A DNA stretch of 64,000 bases from Mesodorylaimus sp. YZB2_4 (lineage: Eukaryota > Nematoda > Enoplea > Dorylaimida > Dorylaimidae): positions 1 to 64,000 of the forward strand of contig JASANH010001216.1 in NCBI GenBank assembly GCA_030248295.1, written 5' to 3'. The position numbers and the translations under genes were made by a program. Shown here one piece after another: positions 22,269-34,600 of this stretch (within the stretch, counting starts at the first letter, position 1; every line of letters begins with the position of its first letter). Below the pieces are notes generated by a model, which was not told where the DNA came from, made no database searches, and saw only the letters and a list, made by a program, of their open reading frames with translations.

Positions 22269-22793
22269 CAGTCGAGTCCGCTTAGTATCAACAGCTCCGG
22301 ACGGGAAGAAAGTGTGACAATATCCGGACTGTGACTTAAACCGAAGTACAGACTGAAATGGCCAAAACTTTACTTTTTTGAGTTTTACCGCCCTTTTGCG
22401 ACCATTTTCGTATATTCCTAAACTTATGAAAGAACAACGCTTTTCAGACAGCTTCTGTAATCAAAGGAACTTAAACTTATGAGGATCATCGAATGAAAGC
22501 TGAAGCATAAGGTTCCCTGCCCCTGAATATACGCGTTTTCTTGCGAGAAATCCTAGTTTTGGACGATTTTGCACTTTTTCCAGACTGCCAAGACTATCAA
22601 TGTGACTTTTTTTCATCTTATTCCTCTTGGCCACGAAATTTATGTGACATTACGCGGACTGGGCCGAATTCAGTTAGATAATAAGCGAACTCAAAATACA
22701 TACGAAGTATAGGACCAGAATTCTGGGCTTTGGAAACCTGTGATATAACCGAAGTGTGACATTATCCGGTGTGAATATAAGTGGACTCGACTG
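22269..22793. mobile_element. pogo/Tigger-like MITE with TA target duplication
   Basis: The left end CAGTCGAGTCCGCTTA (22269-22284) and right end TAAGTGGACTCGACTG (22778-22793) are inverted with one mismatch. TA flanks both sides (22267-22268 and 22794-22795). Related subterminal text (GTGTGACAATATCCGG and GTGTGACATTATCCGG) lies near both ends, but in the same orientation. It is 525 bp and has no transposase ORF. The CAGTCGA start and TA duplication fit Tc1/mariner-pogo elements. Confidence 0.85.
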
Positions 22794-22795
22794 TA

Positions 22796-25720
22796 GTTGG
22801 GCAATCACGATCAGTCAGCTGTCGCGTGGCGGGTGATCGGCTATACCAGTAACTTTTCTGATACCAAATTTTTCATGTATATTGTACTGTAGTTTTCTGA
22901 AAGTTTATGAGGAAATTTCCACGTCTAGGAATTTTTCAGGGGAGGGTTTAGTTCTTTAGCAATATTACGAAAGTCTGGAATTTTTTGGGTCCAGACCGTC
23001 GGGAACTATTTCTTATATCGAGATTTCGAAGGAATACAATGGACAATAAGCCGGTCGGTTGCATACATTCCCTTGCGAATTAGTTGATGCTGCGTTTCGC
23101 AGTATGCTAGGCCGTCTTCGTGTGCCAAGTTGTGCCAGCCCCCTGAACATAGGTGCTGAGGACGACAGAACCCGAACCTTTCTACTAAAAATGAAATGAA
23201 AAATTTCCCCTCTCCTAACCTTCTCAAGTCCTAAGCCCTGACATTTGTTCGTCAATGATGCATCGAGCAACAAGTACTGTAGTGTGTGAGCAGCAATAAC
23301 GAATAACATCCTTCAGTGATTTTCAAAGATCGGTGAACCTGGAAGATTTTGGCCTAGAATAGTAGTTTCAGTACAGACCTAGGAAGCAATATTGCACAAT
23401 GGCAAAGTGAAGAGGAGCAGGTGGCAACGACTTCCAAGGGTCAATCGAGTCAAGGTTTTTGGCCGAAATTTTCCGTAATCCTACCTGAGGAATAGCGTAT
23501 AGCTTCATAGGCGAGGGGAGGGGGCCGTATGTTTTGCGGTTGGCGGTCCCGAGCGTTTGCTTTTAAGTGAGCTCGACCGTACTTAGGAGTGTGTGAGATT
23601 TAAATGTCCAGTTCACCAAACATGAGACAGACTGCGCCATGACTAATTCAGCTCAAACACTTGACCCGTATCACATGACCATATTAGCCGTCTAGCAGGT
23701 ACGAGGGTCTGTTGTATACTGTCAGGGCTTTAGGACTAGAGAAGGTTAGGAGAGGGGAAATTTTTCATTCCATTTTTTTAGTAAAAATGTTCGGGTTTTC
23801 TAGTCCTACTGTAAGCACCTACGTTTATAATCATACTGTTTGTGCCTATAGACACGTGCTGTAGGACTGGTATGTAGGCGTTCTGATACTGGTCAGTCAC
23901 AACACGTGGCTATAGGCACAAACTAGTTGTCTAACAACAATTGGTTTCTGCAAACAGAAACGCGGATTCCCATGCACTTACCTATACTTAATAGCATGCT
24001 TTCAGAGACGATGAAAGAGTAAGCGTAGTGAAAGTCAGAAAGGTCTGAGAAATTCAGTGCAGAACTTCTCTAAAATGCAACCAGCATTTAAAAAGTTGAA
24101 AAAAAATCAGTGCCAGATGTGCTTTAATCCTTGTAAGTGGATTAGGAAAAATTTACACATGAAACTGTGGATTCTACTTATTATAGCCGTAGTCGCTTCG
24201 AATGGGTAAGACATTTTTGCCATGTCGTCACTCTCACGCCAGTTGCGCACTTATGGGCGAGAGTTCGACTCGCGGTCCGGTAAATCATTTCGTTTGTGAT
24301 GTGTCCCTCCACCCCCTGCCCCACAAGTGCGTACAGTATACGCGTTTGGTTTTTCAATGTTTTTTGGACCCATCCTGGCCCTTTGCCCGCGGGCTGGGGG
24401 GGCTTGTTAGTCGACTATATCTTGCTATCGATTAGGGTCAACCCCGAATGCCAGGCAAGGGTGCGTGTTAAAAAGCTACCGCGCGATGTCGGCGATTACC
24501 CCATGGGGCAACCAGACCCAGCCCGTGCCCCGTGAGGGGACCTAGATTCGAGAGCCCCCGCCCCAGGGGGATGAAAAGTGAGGAACGGCGTGCAAGGCGC
24601 GGAGAGAACTTCACCAAGTTCTCAGATGGCCAGAGTTGTACTCAGGGCCGACTGGCTTCCAGCTCTGCCGAGCAGACTGTGACACACGCCTTTCACGCCG
24701 CTACATCAGCTGCATAAGCGTTTGGTGATGTGCGAAGACATGAACATGATGGTCATGGCTTTATACGAGTACACTGCAATGGTTTTAGGACCATGGCGAA
24801 GGATTTGTGCAGGATAGCGAAAGGCCCATTCCCCAAATGCATGGACACTGGCGATTGCGCAAAAAATAACGCTACTTGTGATGAACGATGTGTGTGCAGT
24901 GCTGTGGAGAAAAGAAGTGTTCACACGAAGGCTAGCTATTCCGTTAGTGATCTTGGATAGGAGTTCTATATCCTGGAAAATGGCCATAAAACACGGGACA
25001 CTATGTACTTACGTCAAGGCGATATTTTATTTCGTGGTCGCATGGATATGTAATTTTATGGTGAGCACACAATAAGCCTTGCCCCTTCGAAGCCGCGGGG
25101 TCAGATGTGTGATAAAGTGTTTCCCGCTTGAATAATTATATTTACGTACAAAGTACACCAGAATGACACTGTTCCATGCACAATCAACGATTCGGCTTGG
25201 TAGATACAAAGATTAGTGAACCCTTTCTGCACCCTGCATACCATAATTATATGCGCGGCCAACACATATCTTTTGGCTAATATTCAGCCAAATAAATAGA
25301 TGTACGTGGCTCCAGCAAATCAATTTCAAGGGGGCTGACTGATCGTCGGGGGGGGGGGGGAGGGGGAGGGGTTGCGAAACTGCAAACAGGTCATGAGCTG
25401 ATCATGAGTGTCACCTGCAGTACACATCACAAATTTGATTTTGGTTTACCATTGACATCGAAAAAAGTTTCGATGTCCACTTTTATTACAACATTTTCGA
25501 CCATTCAGACATTTTTAGTATGTCGAAATATGTACCTACCTCGACTATCTGTGGACTAAAAACGGATTTTCGTGAAGAAGCATAACGTTTCTCAGGCGCC
25601 ACACGGGCAGTGATTATCGCAATAGCCAACATTTTTCACGTAAACCCGTGTCGAGCAACCAGTCAATCAGTTCAATTCACATTGGCTCTTCTGGGCAATT
25701 ACTTTACAATAGTGTTAGAA
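22796..25720. other. Spacer with old SINE-like pieces, no gene seen
   Basis: 24190-24330 and 24330-24680 carry reverse copies of the families seen near 3473-3830. 25350-25373 is a G-rich run. Confidence 0.4.
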
Positions 25721-25724
25721 AAGA

Positions 25725-25925
25725 AATGACCTCAAGGTCATGGGCAGAATTCTGTCGAAACCCTGATTGACCGACCCTTGGTCAAAGTCAGGGTCAAGGT
25801 CACAAATTTTTTGTGGTCTTGTCAAGGTCAAGGTCAAGGTTAGACAATTTTTTGTAGTCCAGTCAAGGTCAGGGTCAGGAAAGAAAGTTCTTTGAAGGGG
25901 CGGTCAAGGTCAGGGTCAGGTCAGA
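25725..25925. repeat. TCAAGGTCA/GGGTCA-rich repeat cluster
   Basis: AGGTCA-type hexamers, many as TCAAGGTCA, are repeated more than ten times between ACAATTTTTTGT-like spacers. A small related patch lies at 27472-27500. It may be a simple tandem repeat, but the word equals the monomeric NR5A (FTZ-F1)/ERR half-site. Confidence 0.7.
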
Positions 25926-28560
25926 ATTTCTCGCACCTAGTCTGAGTATTCTGGCAGTAAAAGAAAGTAAATTGTTAATGAAATCTTGGTAAAAACAATC
26001 GAGCTCCTGCCTCTGCGTTGAGGAGTCTGGAGGCAGTTTCACAGTCAGTTTAAGATGTATCCTAAATCCTAAGGCATGCCTTAAATTCTTCTGCAGTCCT
26101 AAGTCATTTCACCATCAGCTTGGTGTCCTGGAGTGGGACATGAAGCTGCCTTAAGTTTAGGACGACTTCGACCATGCCCTGAGACACTTTCTAGTGTCTT
26201 CATCTCCCAGCAGCGCTGCCATGCTGTCTCATCTTTAAGGGCAGGTTTTTTGGGCAGTGGCCTGTCTAAGCAATCAGTGCTCTCTCGAGCCGCAAAAACG
26301 TTTCTCTTGCAGGTAAACTAAAATTCTGTCGTCCTTATCGAGCCATTGAGGCCAAAAAGGGAAGGCAGAATCCCCTAATCATCATTTTACTCCTGGCCCA
26401 GACAAATACATGCACTTGACAGGGGAGGGAGACACACATGAATTAATCATACGCGAGGTCAAGTTACTAGCAAGCATAACCCCATGGTTTAGAATTCCGC
26501 AAAAGAGTCGCAAAAAACACAAAATCTTCGTTTGTACGACTCAAAATTTTGACATGGAATAACGAAACTACGTGGTTCGCTCAGTCGCCTACTAACATGA
26601 CAGATTTGTGTATAAAACGAGAATTCCCACATCATTAAACTCATGGCACAACTTATAAAATAAGCCCAATGTGGCACATTTACAGCGCTCATATAATGTG
26701 GACCAGCCTGCCTTAGCCGAGGCGTCCTCGTCAGACATAGCAGAATTATTCAAATACAATCGCACAGCAAATTTCGATTAATGATGGGTGTTCAGCTTAT
26801 TCCCCAAGAAATTTTGTGGTCTGCTAAAATGTCTAGCCATCCTTTTTTACTGTGAAACAAGATGTGACATGACTTAGGACGCGCCTAAATCTACCGATAA
26901 GACACCCCTGGGACAGCTACTGTGACACGTACCCGTCCTAAAATTAAAATCGGATTGTGAAACTGGCCCCTGCTGCGTGCGAGTCTTGTGCTATTGCTGT
27001 TCTCGCCCAGTAACCTACCAGCCTAGCTGCATAGACTACTGTGTGCCAGCCTAGTGCTGGATTTGCGCATGGCTTACGCAAACAGCACTCTCTCGGCATG
27101 GCATAGCCACTCTCTCTCCCCATTTGTAATTTGTTGAGTCCCTTTTTCTAGCAGGCCAGCATTGCGATTGTTACGAACGAATAAGCTGTATTTTTGATTT
27201 TCAATGGGAGTGAGCTTTCTTGTTTTCCCAAAACCGTCAGAAGCAGCTGTACATATCTTTTTGAGCTTTTTATAAATTCAGTTTTTCAATCTGCATGTGA
27301 CATTTTACATAATTCAATGCAGGAAACTGTCAGCTGTACTAAATTTTCTTGCTGAACAGGCACACACAGCGAAACTTTGTTGCTGGTGCCGATTGATCAA
27401 TGTCCAAGTCACAGCAAGAAACTTTACAAGTCCTCGCATGTCAACTGTCAGGTCAGAAAATTTTTTGGGCTTGTCAAGGTCAGGGTCAGGTCAGACAGTG
27501 AAAAACCCGGTCATCGGAACACTATTCCACAAAAATTATAATAGTAAGCAGTATCGTTTGCGATTATCGAAAATGTCTTGGTTCAGTGGGTAAAGCTTCG
27601 CAATTAAAATCTGTGGCAATTGCGACAAAAATTATCTTACTCGCTCGAAACACCGCAACAAGGCTATAGTGGATGGAGGCTGGGGAGGGGCGTCGGGTAA
27701 TACTCCATAGCACAGCACATGTATTCGCACGAATGTGACGAGTGTGATTTTGATTCATCATTGATATTACAAAACGTTCCAATGTCCACATTTATCTCAA
27801 CATTTTCGACGATCTTTTATCAAAGATCAGTAAAATAAGAACACGGATTTCCTTGAATGAACATTTCGTTTTTCAATGGCGCTACAACGGCATTGCACAT
27901 CGCAAGTGCCGCCGGCATGTTTACACAAACCCCCGTCTACGCAAGTAGCTTCCGCCATGTTGCCCTCGCATAAATTTCTCCCCATCACCCTACAACAATT
28001 GTAATATTACTGTAAGCAATATCGCTTGCGATTATCAAAAATGTTTTCCCACTAAAATGAGGGTTCTGAGAGAGAGTAACTGTGGTAAAAATTTTGCCGG
28101 AAACACTTTTCAAAGTAATCGCTGACGACAGAAATTATCTCACCCACTCGAAGCGAATAGCAATACGGCTACAGTAAGTAGAGTCAACAGTTTCATGATG
28201 CGATTTTTTCAGCAGGGAAAACAGACAGTGAGAAAAGCTCTAAAAACATCCGTCATTTTATAGTTTTTCTTCTGGGCACCCATGACGGTTTTTGCGCTGC
28301 ATTTATTATAGCTCTTTTCAGATTCCGTCTCTGCATTTCTAATTTGCGAAAGACCAACCAGTCAACTGCGAAACGCATTATTGATTTGCATCCGCTAACG
28401 ATAAGAAGCTTACAATTTATAGACTTAAAATTTAAATCTCCCGCTCGAATTGCTCCGCAAGCAACGCGTACCACTCGCGTGTGCGCGCTTGAGCAGCAAG
28501 TATTCAGACTTGTTTGCTTGCTTGCTTGCGCTTCGTGCACTAAGGTTCTCTAGCTTCCAG
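25926..28560. other. Spacer, no gene seen
   Basis: 27560-27830 and 28015-28150 share text (AAGCAGTATCGTTTGCGATTATC and AAGCAATATCGCTTGCGATTATC), a repeat of unknown class. Confidence 0.4.
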
Positions 28561-28626
28561 CATTAAAAGTACCAGGTTTTTCGTTTCTCAGGTCATATTT
28601 TGTACATAAGTAGCAACTTAAAAAAA

Positions 28627-31600
28627 ATGGAGCATTGGATCTCGTCTCCACCGACTACGGCCGACGATTATTGGATGGTGGGTACTTATCATCTGCGAAA
28701 TGAAGAATTCGAATCGGCCAAAATCGCGTACGAAAAAGCTCTGGCTATTAGCCCCAATCATACGTACGTATTGAACAATATGGGAGTCATTAAGGAGAAA
28801 CAAGGTCGTTTTCACGAGGCTGAACGTTGCTACAGGACGGCTTTAAAAGTAAGTTGACCCAAATGTCATTTCTAGGATTTCCTCTCAGTTTACTCGTAAT
28901 TTTATGCTTAGAAGCAACCCGAAAATCCTGTTTTAAATTGGAATTTGGGCCATGTAGTAATGCGTAACGGAAAACCTTGGGAATCGCCCGCTCTCATAAT
29001 GAAGGCCACGAGCACGTTAGGCCCCGCTGATGATAACGCTCCGGCGAGCGTCATATTTTCGGAAACTGGCGACATGACGGTTATCGATACGACTACTGGA
29101 AAATCTAATAAATTGAAGAAACCGCAAGAAATCGATCCGGCCGAAGTTTATTCGAAATTGGGCGAAGATTTTTTGAAGAAAAATCAACTCATTTTGGCCG
29201 AAGATAGTTTTCGAAAAGCTCTCAAGGCAATGCCCAATCATCGATCTGCATTGAGGCACTATCGTGAAATAGTAATAAATCTCGAAAAGTATGATGAGGC
29301 GATGGAACTATTGGTTAAAATATATCAAGTAAGCGTTTTTGACGTCCCCTCAATTAGGCGATCCCTTTCATTGAAAAATATTCGCAATTTTTCAGGAAAA
29401 CCGTGATCTTACAGTTTGCATGGACTTAGCGTTTGTGTGTTCGAAATTGGAGAAAACGGAATCGGTCGTTCGTTATTTTAAAGAAGCTCAATATTGTTTT
29501 CAAGAAAACGTAAGCAATTTACTGAATTAGCTTTTTTCTTTCTTAAATTTTTTTTTTTAATCAGGGTTTTCGGGATTTCGGCGAAAACATAACCGTAGAA
29601 GATTTTTGGAAAGTAATTCATCCTCAAAGTACCGACAAGCGATCACGCTATTTGAAAAAATGTTGCGAAGTGGTTTTCTATTTACAGGTCTAGTAATTTT
29701 TTTTTAAATTTACTTTTCGAAACTTGATAAAACCTGACGAAGTGTGGGCTTTTTAGAAAGTTGCTCATTGGAGCGATTTTGATTCGCGAGTTGAACATAT
29801 TTCGGAAATTATCGAAGAGAAATTGCTCAATGATCCGAATGGTATCGTGCCCGATATCTCGCCCGAAATCGCTATGATTCTTCCATTAACGGACGAAGAA
29901 AGGAAAACGATCGGTATATGGTATTCGAAATCGATTTGGGACCGAGCCCTAACCATGAAGTCTATGCCGTATGAACATCGCAAACGAGGATTGGATGGAC
30001 GGCGTTTGAGGATCGGCTATTTACTCGGCTTTGGAAGCGAATATGAATATTTGGATTCGATGGATGCCGTAATTGGTAAGCACGATCGAAGTCAATTCGA
30101 AATTTTCATTTACTTTATGGGAAAAGACAAGGATAAATGTAAAATGAAAGGCGAAGTGGGGAATTTCATCGATTTAAGTAGGGTAAGTGAGAAGTTAAAG
30201 TTTGGATTTTCTTGCTTTTTTTCTCATCACAACTTTTTTTCCAGCTGACTCTTGTGAAAGTGGCGGATCAAATTCACGCCGATCGGATCGATATTTTGAT
30301 CAGTTTGGATGATGCGAAGAATCCCATATTTATTCTTCGCCCAGCTCCAGTTCAAGTCGCTTGGCTCGGGTGCATAGCGCCGACCGGTTTGTCGTTCGTT
30401 AATTATATGATCACGGATTCTGTTTTGACACCGATGAAATTCGCGCAAGGATTCAGCGAGAAATTTGCAATTATGTCAAACTCGTTCGTGGTTGGTAATC
30501 ACGCTTTGGAATACGATCATATCAAACCACGAGTGGAATCGAAATCGAAAGTGAGAGAAATCAAAGAAGAACCGAAGCCAGTGATAACGAAATCGAAAAA
30601 AGTTAAGTCGGAATCGAAACCTGTTCCCAAACCATCGCTTTGGAAATGGTAAGATTCTGCAATTTTTGTCGTCCTTGCTTTCAGTGTAGCCATTCGAAGA
30701 ATATTTTTCTAGGTTATTATCCTTTTTTACGTTGTCGATGGAAGAGCCGGAGGAATCGGAGGAGGAGGAAGATGATGTGGTCAAATCGGAGGACCCGAAA
30801 GATATGAAGGAAACGATTGAAAAATGTCGTGGTGGCGGTGTGGATTCAGAAAAGGTGGAACTTCGTCGCAAGTATGATTTGCCTGAGAAAAGCATCGTGT
30901 ACGCGTGTTTCAGTCGTTATTATAAATACGACCAAGCTACGACGGAGATGTGGATTAAGGTAAGTTCAGATGTGGATATGGGCTGGATCAGCATCCGAAA
31001 CTGGGGGGTGTAGCCCCCGTGACCCCCCTCTACGCTAGATAAATTGTCAATTTTGTAATTTAAAATTTTGAAAAACGGGTGTTACCCCACTCTAGACAAG
31101 CCAAAAATTGGTGACCTCCCTATGGGAAAGCTCAGGAAATCCCGACCCCCCTCCCCCCCTCCCCCCCCATTCTCGATGAGCCAAAAGTTGGTGAGCCCCA
31201 CCGCAGTCCTGACCCAGCCGCGACTTTTGGCGGGGCAGGGTTTGGACCAAGGGTGCAAGTATATGGGGTCAAGCTGTAAAGTACAAGTCACATTCTCGAA
31301 GTAAAGAAAAATCAGCGAACAGAGGCTGCTCGGTAACTTTATAGGAGTCAGCTCGCTGATAATCAAATATTTTTAAATTTGCCGCGCCAACTGATGCTCA
31401 GGTGCAAGAAACTTCTGACGGTCGGGAGGTAAACTTAGCTAGCGCAGTGAGAGCTTTGCGCGAAACGCCTCTCATTGAGTTTTGCTTGCGCGGAATAACC
31501 GATATTCAAGGAGCTGTAGCAACATTATCACAGAGGACTGAACTCCAGTGCCGGCCAGACTGCCAGACTTAAACCTTTTGCCCCTGCTAGAAAACGGGGA

Positions 31601-34600
31601 CGCTACAACCAACGTGAGACCTTCCCTGTCGAATGAATATTGCCGCCTCCAAACTGTGTGCGCAAGCAACCATTTGCAGTACGATCACAGGGCTCAGGCT
31701 GAGCAGGGTTTGTTGCGGTTTAAAAACCTTAAAAACAGTGTGAAAACTGTGCGAAAAACCTGCGAAAATCAGGGAAAATGAGAATCTTTGAGCCTAAATC
31801 AGCAAAAACAAAAAAATTGCATTCCAGGGTTCAAGTCGTGAAAATTCAGAGAATAACTTTGATTTTTGTCTAGAGAACATGAAAAAATAAAGGGAAAACT
31901 AATCTTCCAGGGAAAACTTAAAGGTTGAATGTCGAGGTTTCAAACTGGGAAATTAAGAAAATTTCAATTTTTGCCTGGGGTTTGGAAAAATCATCTTACG
32001 CGCCGTGTGTGAACCTTATAAATGAAACAAGTTTTTAAAGCATTGGTACAAAAACTTGCGCTTTTGCTTCCTGGACCCCCCAACCCTTTTAAGGCCCCAA
32101 AAAATTTTAGACCCCCCTCTGGCCGAGCGCTAGGTTTCGGATGCTGGGCTGGATGGAAGAGCGGGTAGTCTCAGTGGTGTACAGTTGGCAGAAGGCATGT
32201 GTCAGTTGTTTGAGACAGGTCTGACCGATACCGCAATTATCGGTATCGGTCGAGAACCGATAAGACCAATAATTGAATCTTCTGAACATTAAAATTTTTG
32301 GGCGGGAAATTTGAATTTTCGTCGAATCACAATCATGGAACATGCAACTTCTCGCAAGCCAAAGTTCGTCAAAAAATCAATGCGATCATTCAGGAAGCGC
32401 ATCATCAAATGAAAGGGATGTCCCAATCACAAATTCGCTAGCTCTGCAGATGTCAGACACAAAAAGGCGACTCGTGACACGTCCAGAATCAACCCTGTGA
32501 CAGTACCAGGCTGCGGTTATGAACAACGACCAAAAGTCAGCGCGTAAAGTATGGGCAGGGTATGAATGCTTGAAGAGGTGGTTATCCATAAGTTAGTAAA
32601 GTTTCCCTCTACTTTTAAGTCCAGTCAAATTTTTCTCGCTAAAATCTAAAATCTAAAAGGAACAAGTAAAGAATGAACATGCATTCCTTGGGACATTGCA
32701 TGAGGTCCAGTTGACCTAAGGTGTCGGTATAAATAAAATTAGCAAAGGAGATCCTTTCACAACTATTGGAGGACCAAGTCCTTCCTTGCACGCCTGGCAG
32801 TGGGTGATTGAGCTTTCCGTCCATCCGGGATCGCTAGATAAGGAGCATTCTTTTTAGAGTGGCAGGCTCCCGGATACAAGCTTATCCAGTGGAGTGTCCC
32901 TGATATCGGTATTTATCCTGGTCCATGTTTTCTCGGCCTCGAGGCAAGGAAAAGGTACTAGAAATGGATCCTTCCCGTTTAATTCTAAGCCGATCTGATG
33001 GAGACCGCACGTTGCACGACTGTCGGTTGGCGACCCACCCTCCGGCTCGTAGATGCCGATAAACGGAGAGCCTTTAAAAAGGACGGTCCATTGATCCTCG
33101 CTTACGATAAGCTCCCTGTATATGGGAGGTGCAGGATGGGAGCAGATCTTGGGTTGATCCTAGGATTTGAGTCGGGTGCCGATGGAAAAGTACTTCTAGG
33201 GGGAAGGTCAGAATTCCCCAGGTACTTTTCAAGGTGGGGGGAACCGCTCGCCACATATGTACATGTACTGCGGCGGTTTGCTTGACAGCATCGACCGATC
33301 CTACCCTAGGCCAGGATCCCGATCCGATCCGCTTCAAAAAATTTAAGATTGATGGGTATGAGGTACTTGGCACTGCGTCCTCACCAACTCTCTGTCAGTC
33401 TACTTCAAAGGACACAGGAGAGCTAAGCAGAGCCTTAAGTGGATTGAATGCTGATTCGAGAGAACAAACGGGATTTTCTCATCATAGTATGCCACACCTT
33501 GTCATTCTTCAGCAGATACAGAGCGAAAAATTCAGTTGCCGATCGGGCTGATCCAGCGGTCGGATCGGATCGGGAGCTGATCCACACCCTGGATCGGCGG
33601 ATCGGTCGATGCTGGTTTGCATGCCGGTAGGTAGCAAACGGTAGACCTGAGCCGCTGCGATTGAGGTCGGTCTTAGGCGTGTAGGCAAGGGGAGTGCATG
33701 GGTTCGCCCTCCCCAAGAAAGTGTCAAGGTGCACCCCTGCGCGCATTTTGATATCTTGTCATTTTTCATTTTGCTGTCATTGCCATCGCAGAAAAACTAC
33801 CCAAAATATGTATATACATTTCGACCTTTATTGTACATAGCACCCCCTTACCTCAAATCCTGACTGTGCCCCTGGGTCTGGGGAACACCAGCTGACACTC
33901 CTGTTTGGTCGTGGGTGTCCCACTCTGTACTGCAGAGGTGATCCGAGTGGGTAGGTTCGTCTAAAAGTCATTCTGTGCAGTACACTGGCCCAGGGTTCTC
34001 TGGAAGCCCCTAGCTCCCACTAAAGGGTCCAAAAACTAGTCCTGCTCAGGGAGTGGGATTATAAAAGCCATGGGCTGATAGGATGGGGCTACATATTGAA
34101 AGGGCCAAAATTGAGTCTTTAGTTTCAACTTTTGCTGTTACGAACTTGACTTTTCAGATTCTGAATCGCGTACCGAATAGCGTTTTGTGGTTGATCAACG
34201 ATACGCCAGAGGGTAAATGTAACATCAAAAAATTTTTCGCTTCTCACGATCTCGATAATAATCGAATTAAATTTTGCGATCCAATCGATGACGGGGAGGA
34301 AATATTCGAGCGTCTGAAAGTGATCGACGTCTATTTGGACACGCTGGCGTCAAACGCGGGCAAAATTGGACTGCATGCCTTGTGGTGCGGTGTGCCATTG
34401 GTCACTTTGCCGGGTACGTGGTAAGGTTAGAAATATGGTAGCTATGACTTGGAAGAAACTGGTTTTCAGGAGAGACTGTGGTATCGAGGATTTCGGCCAG
34501 TCAATTGACGGGCGTGGGATGTTCGGATTTGATCGCTGATAATCGTCAGAGTTATGTCAATCTTGGTGCCAAGCTGGGAACTGATAAGAAATTGTGAGTA

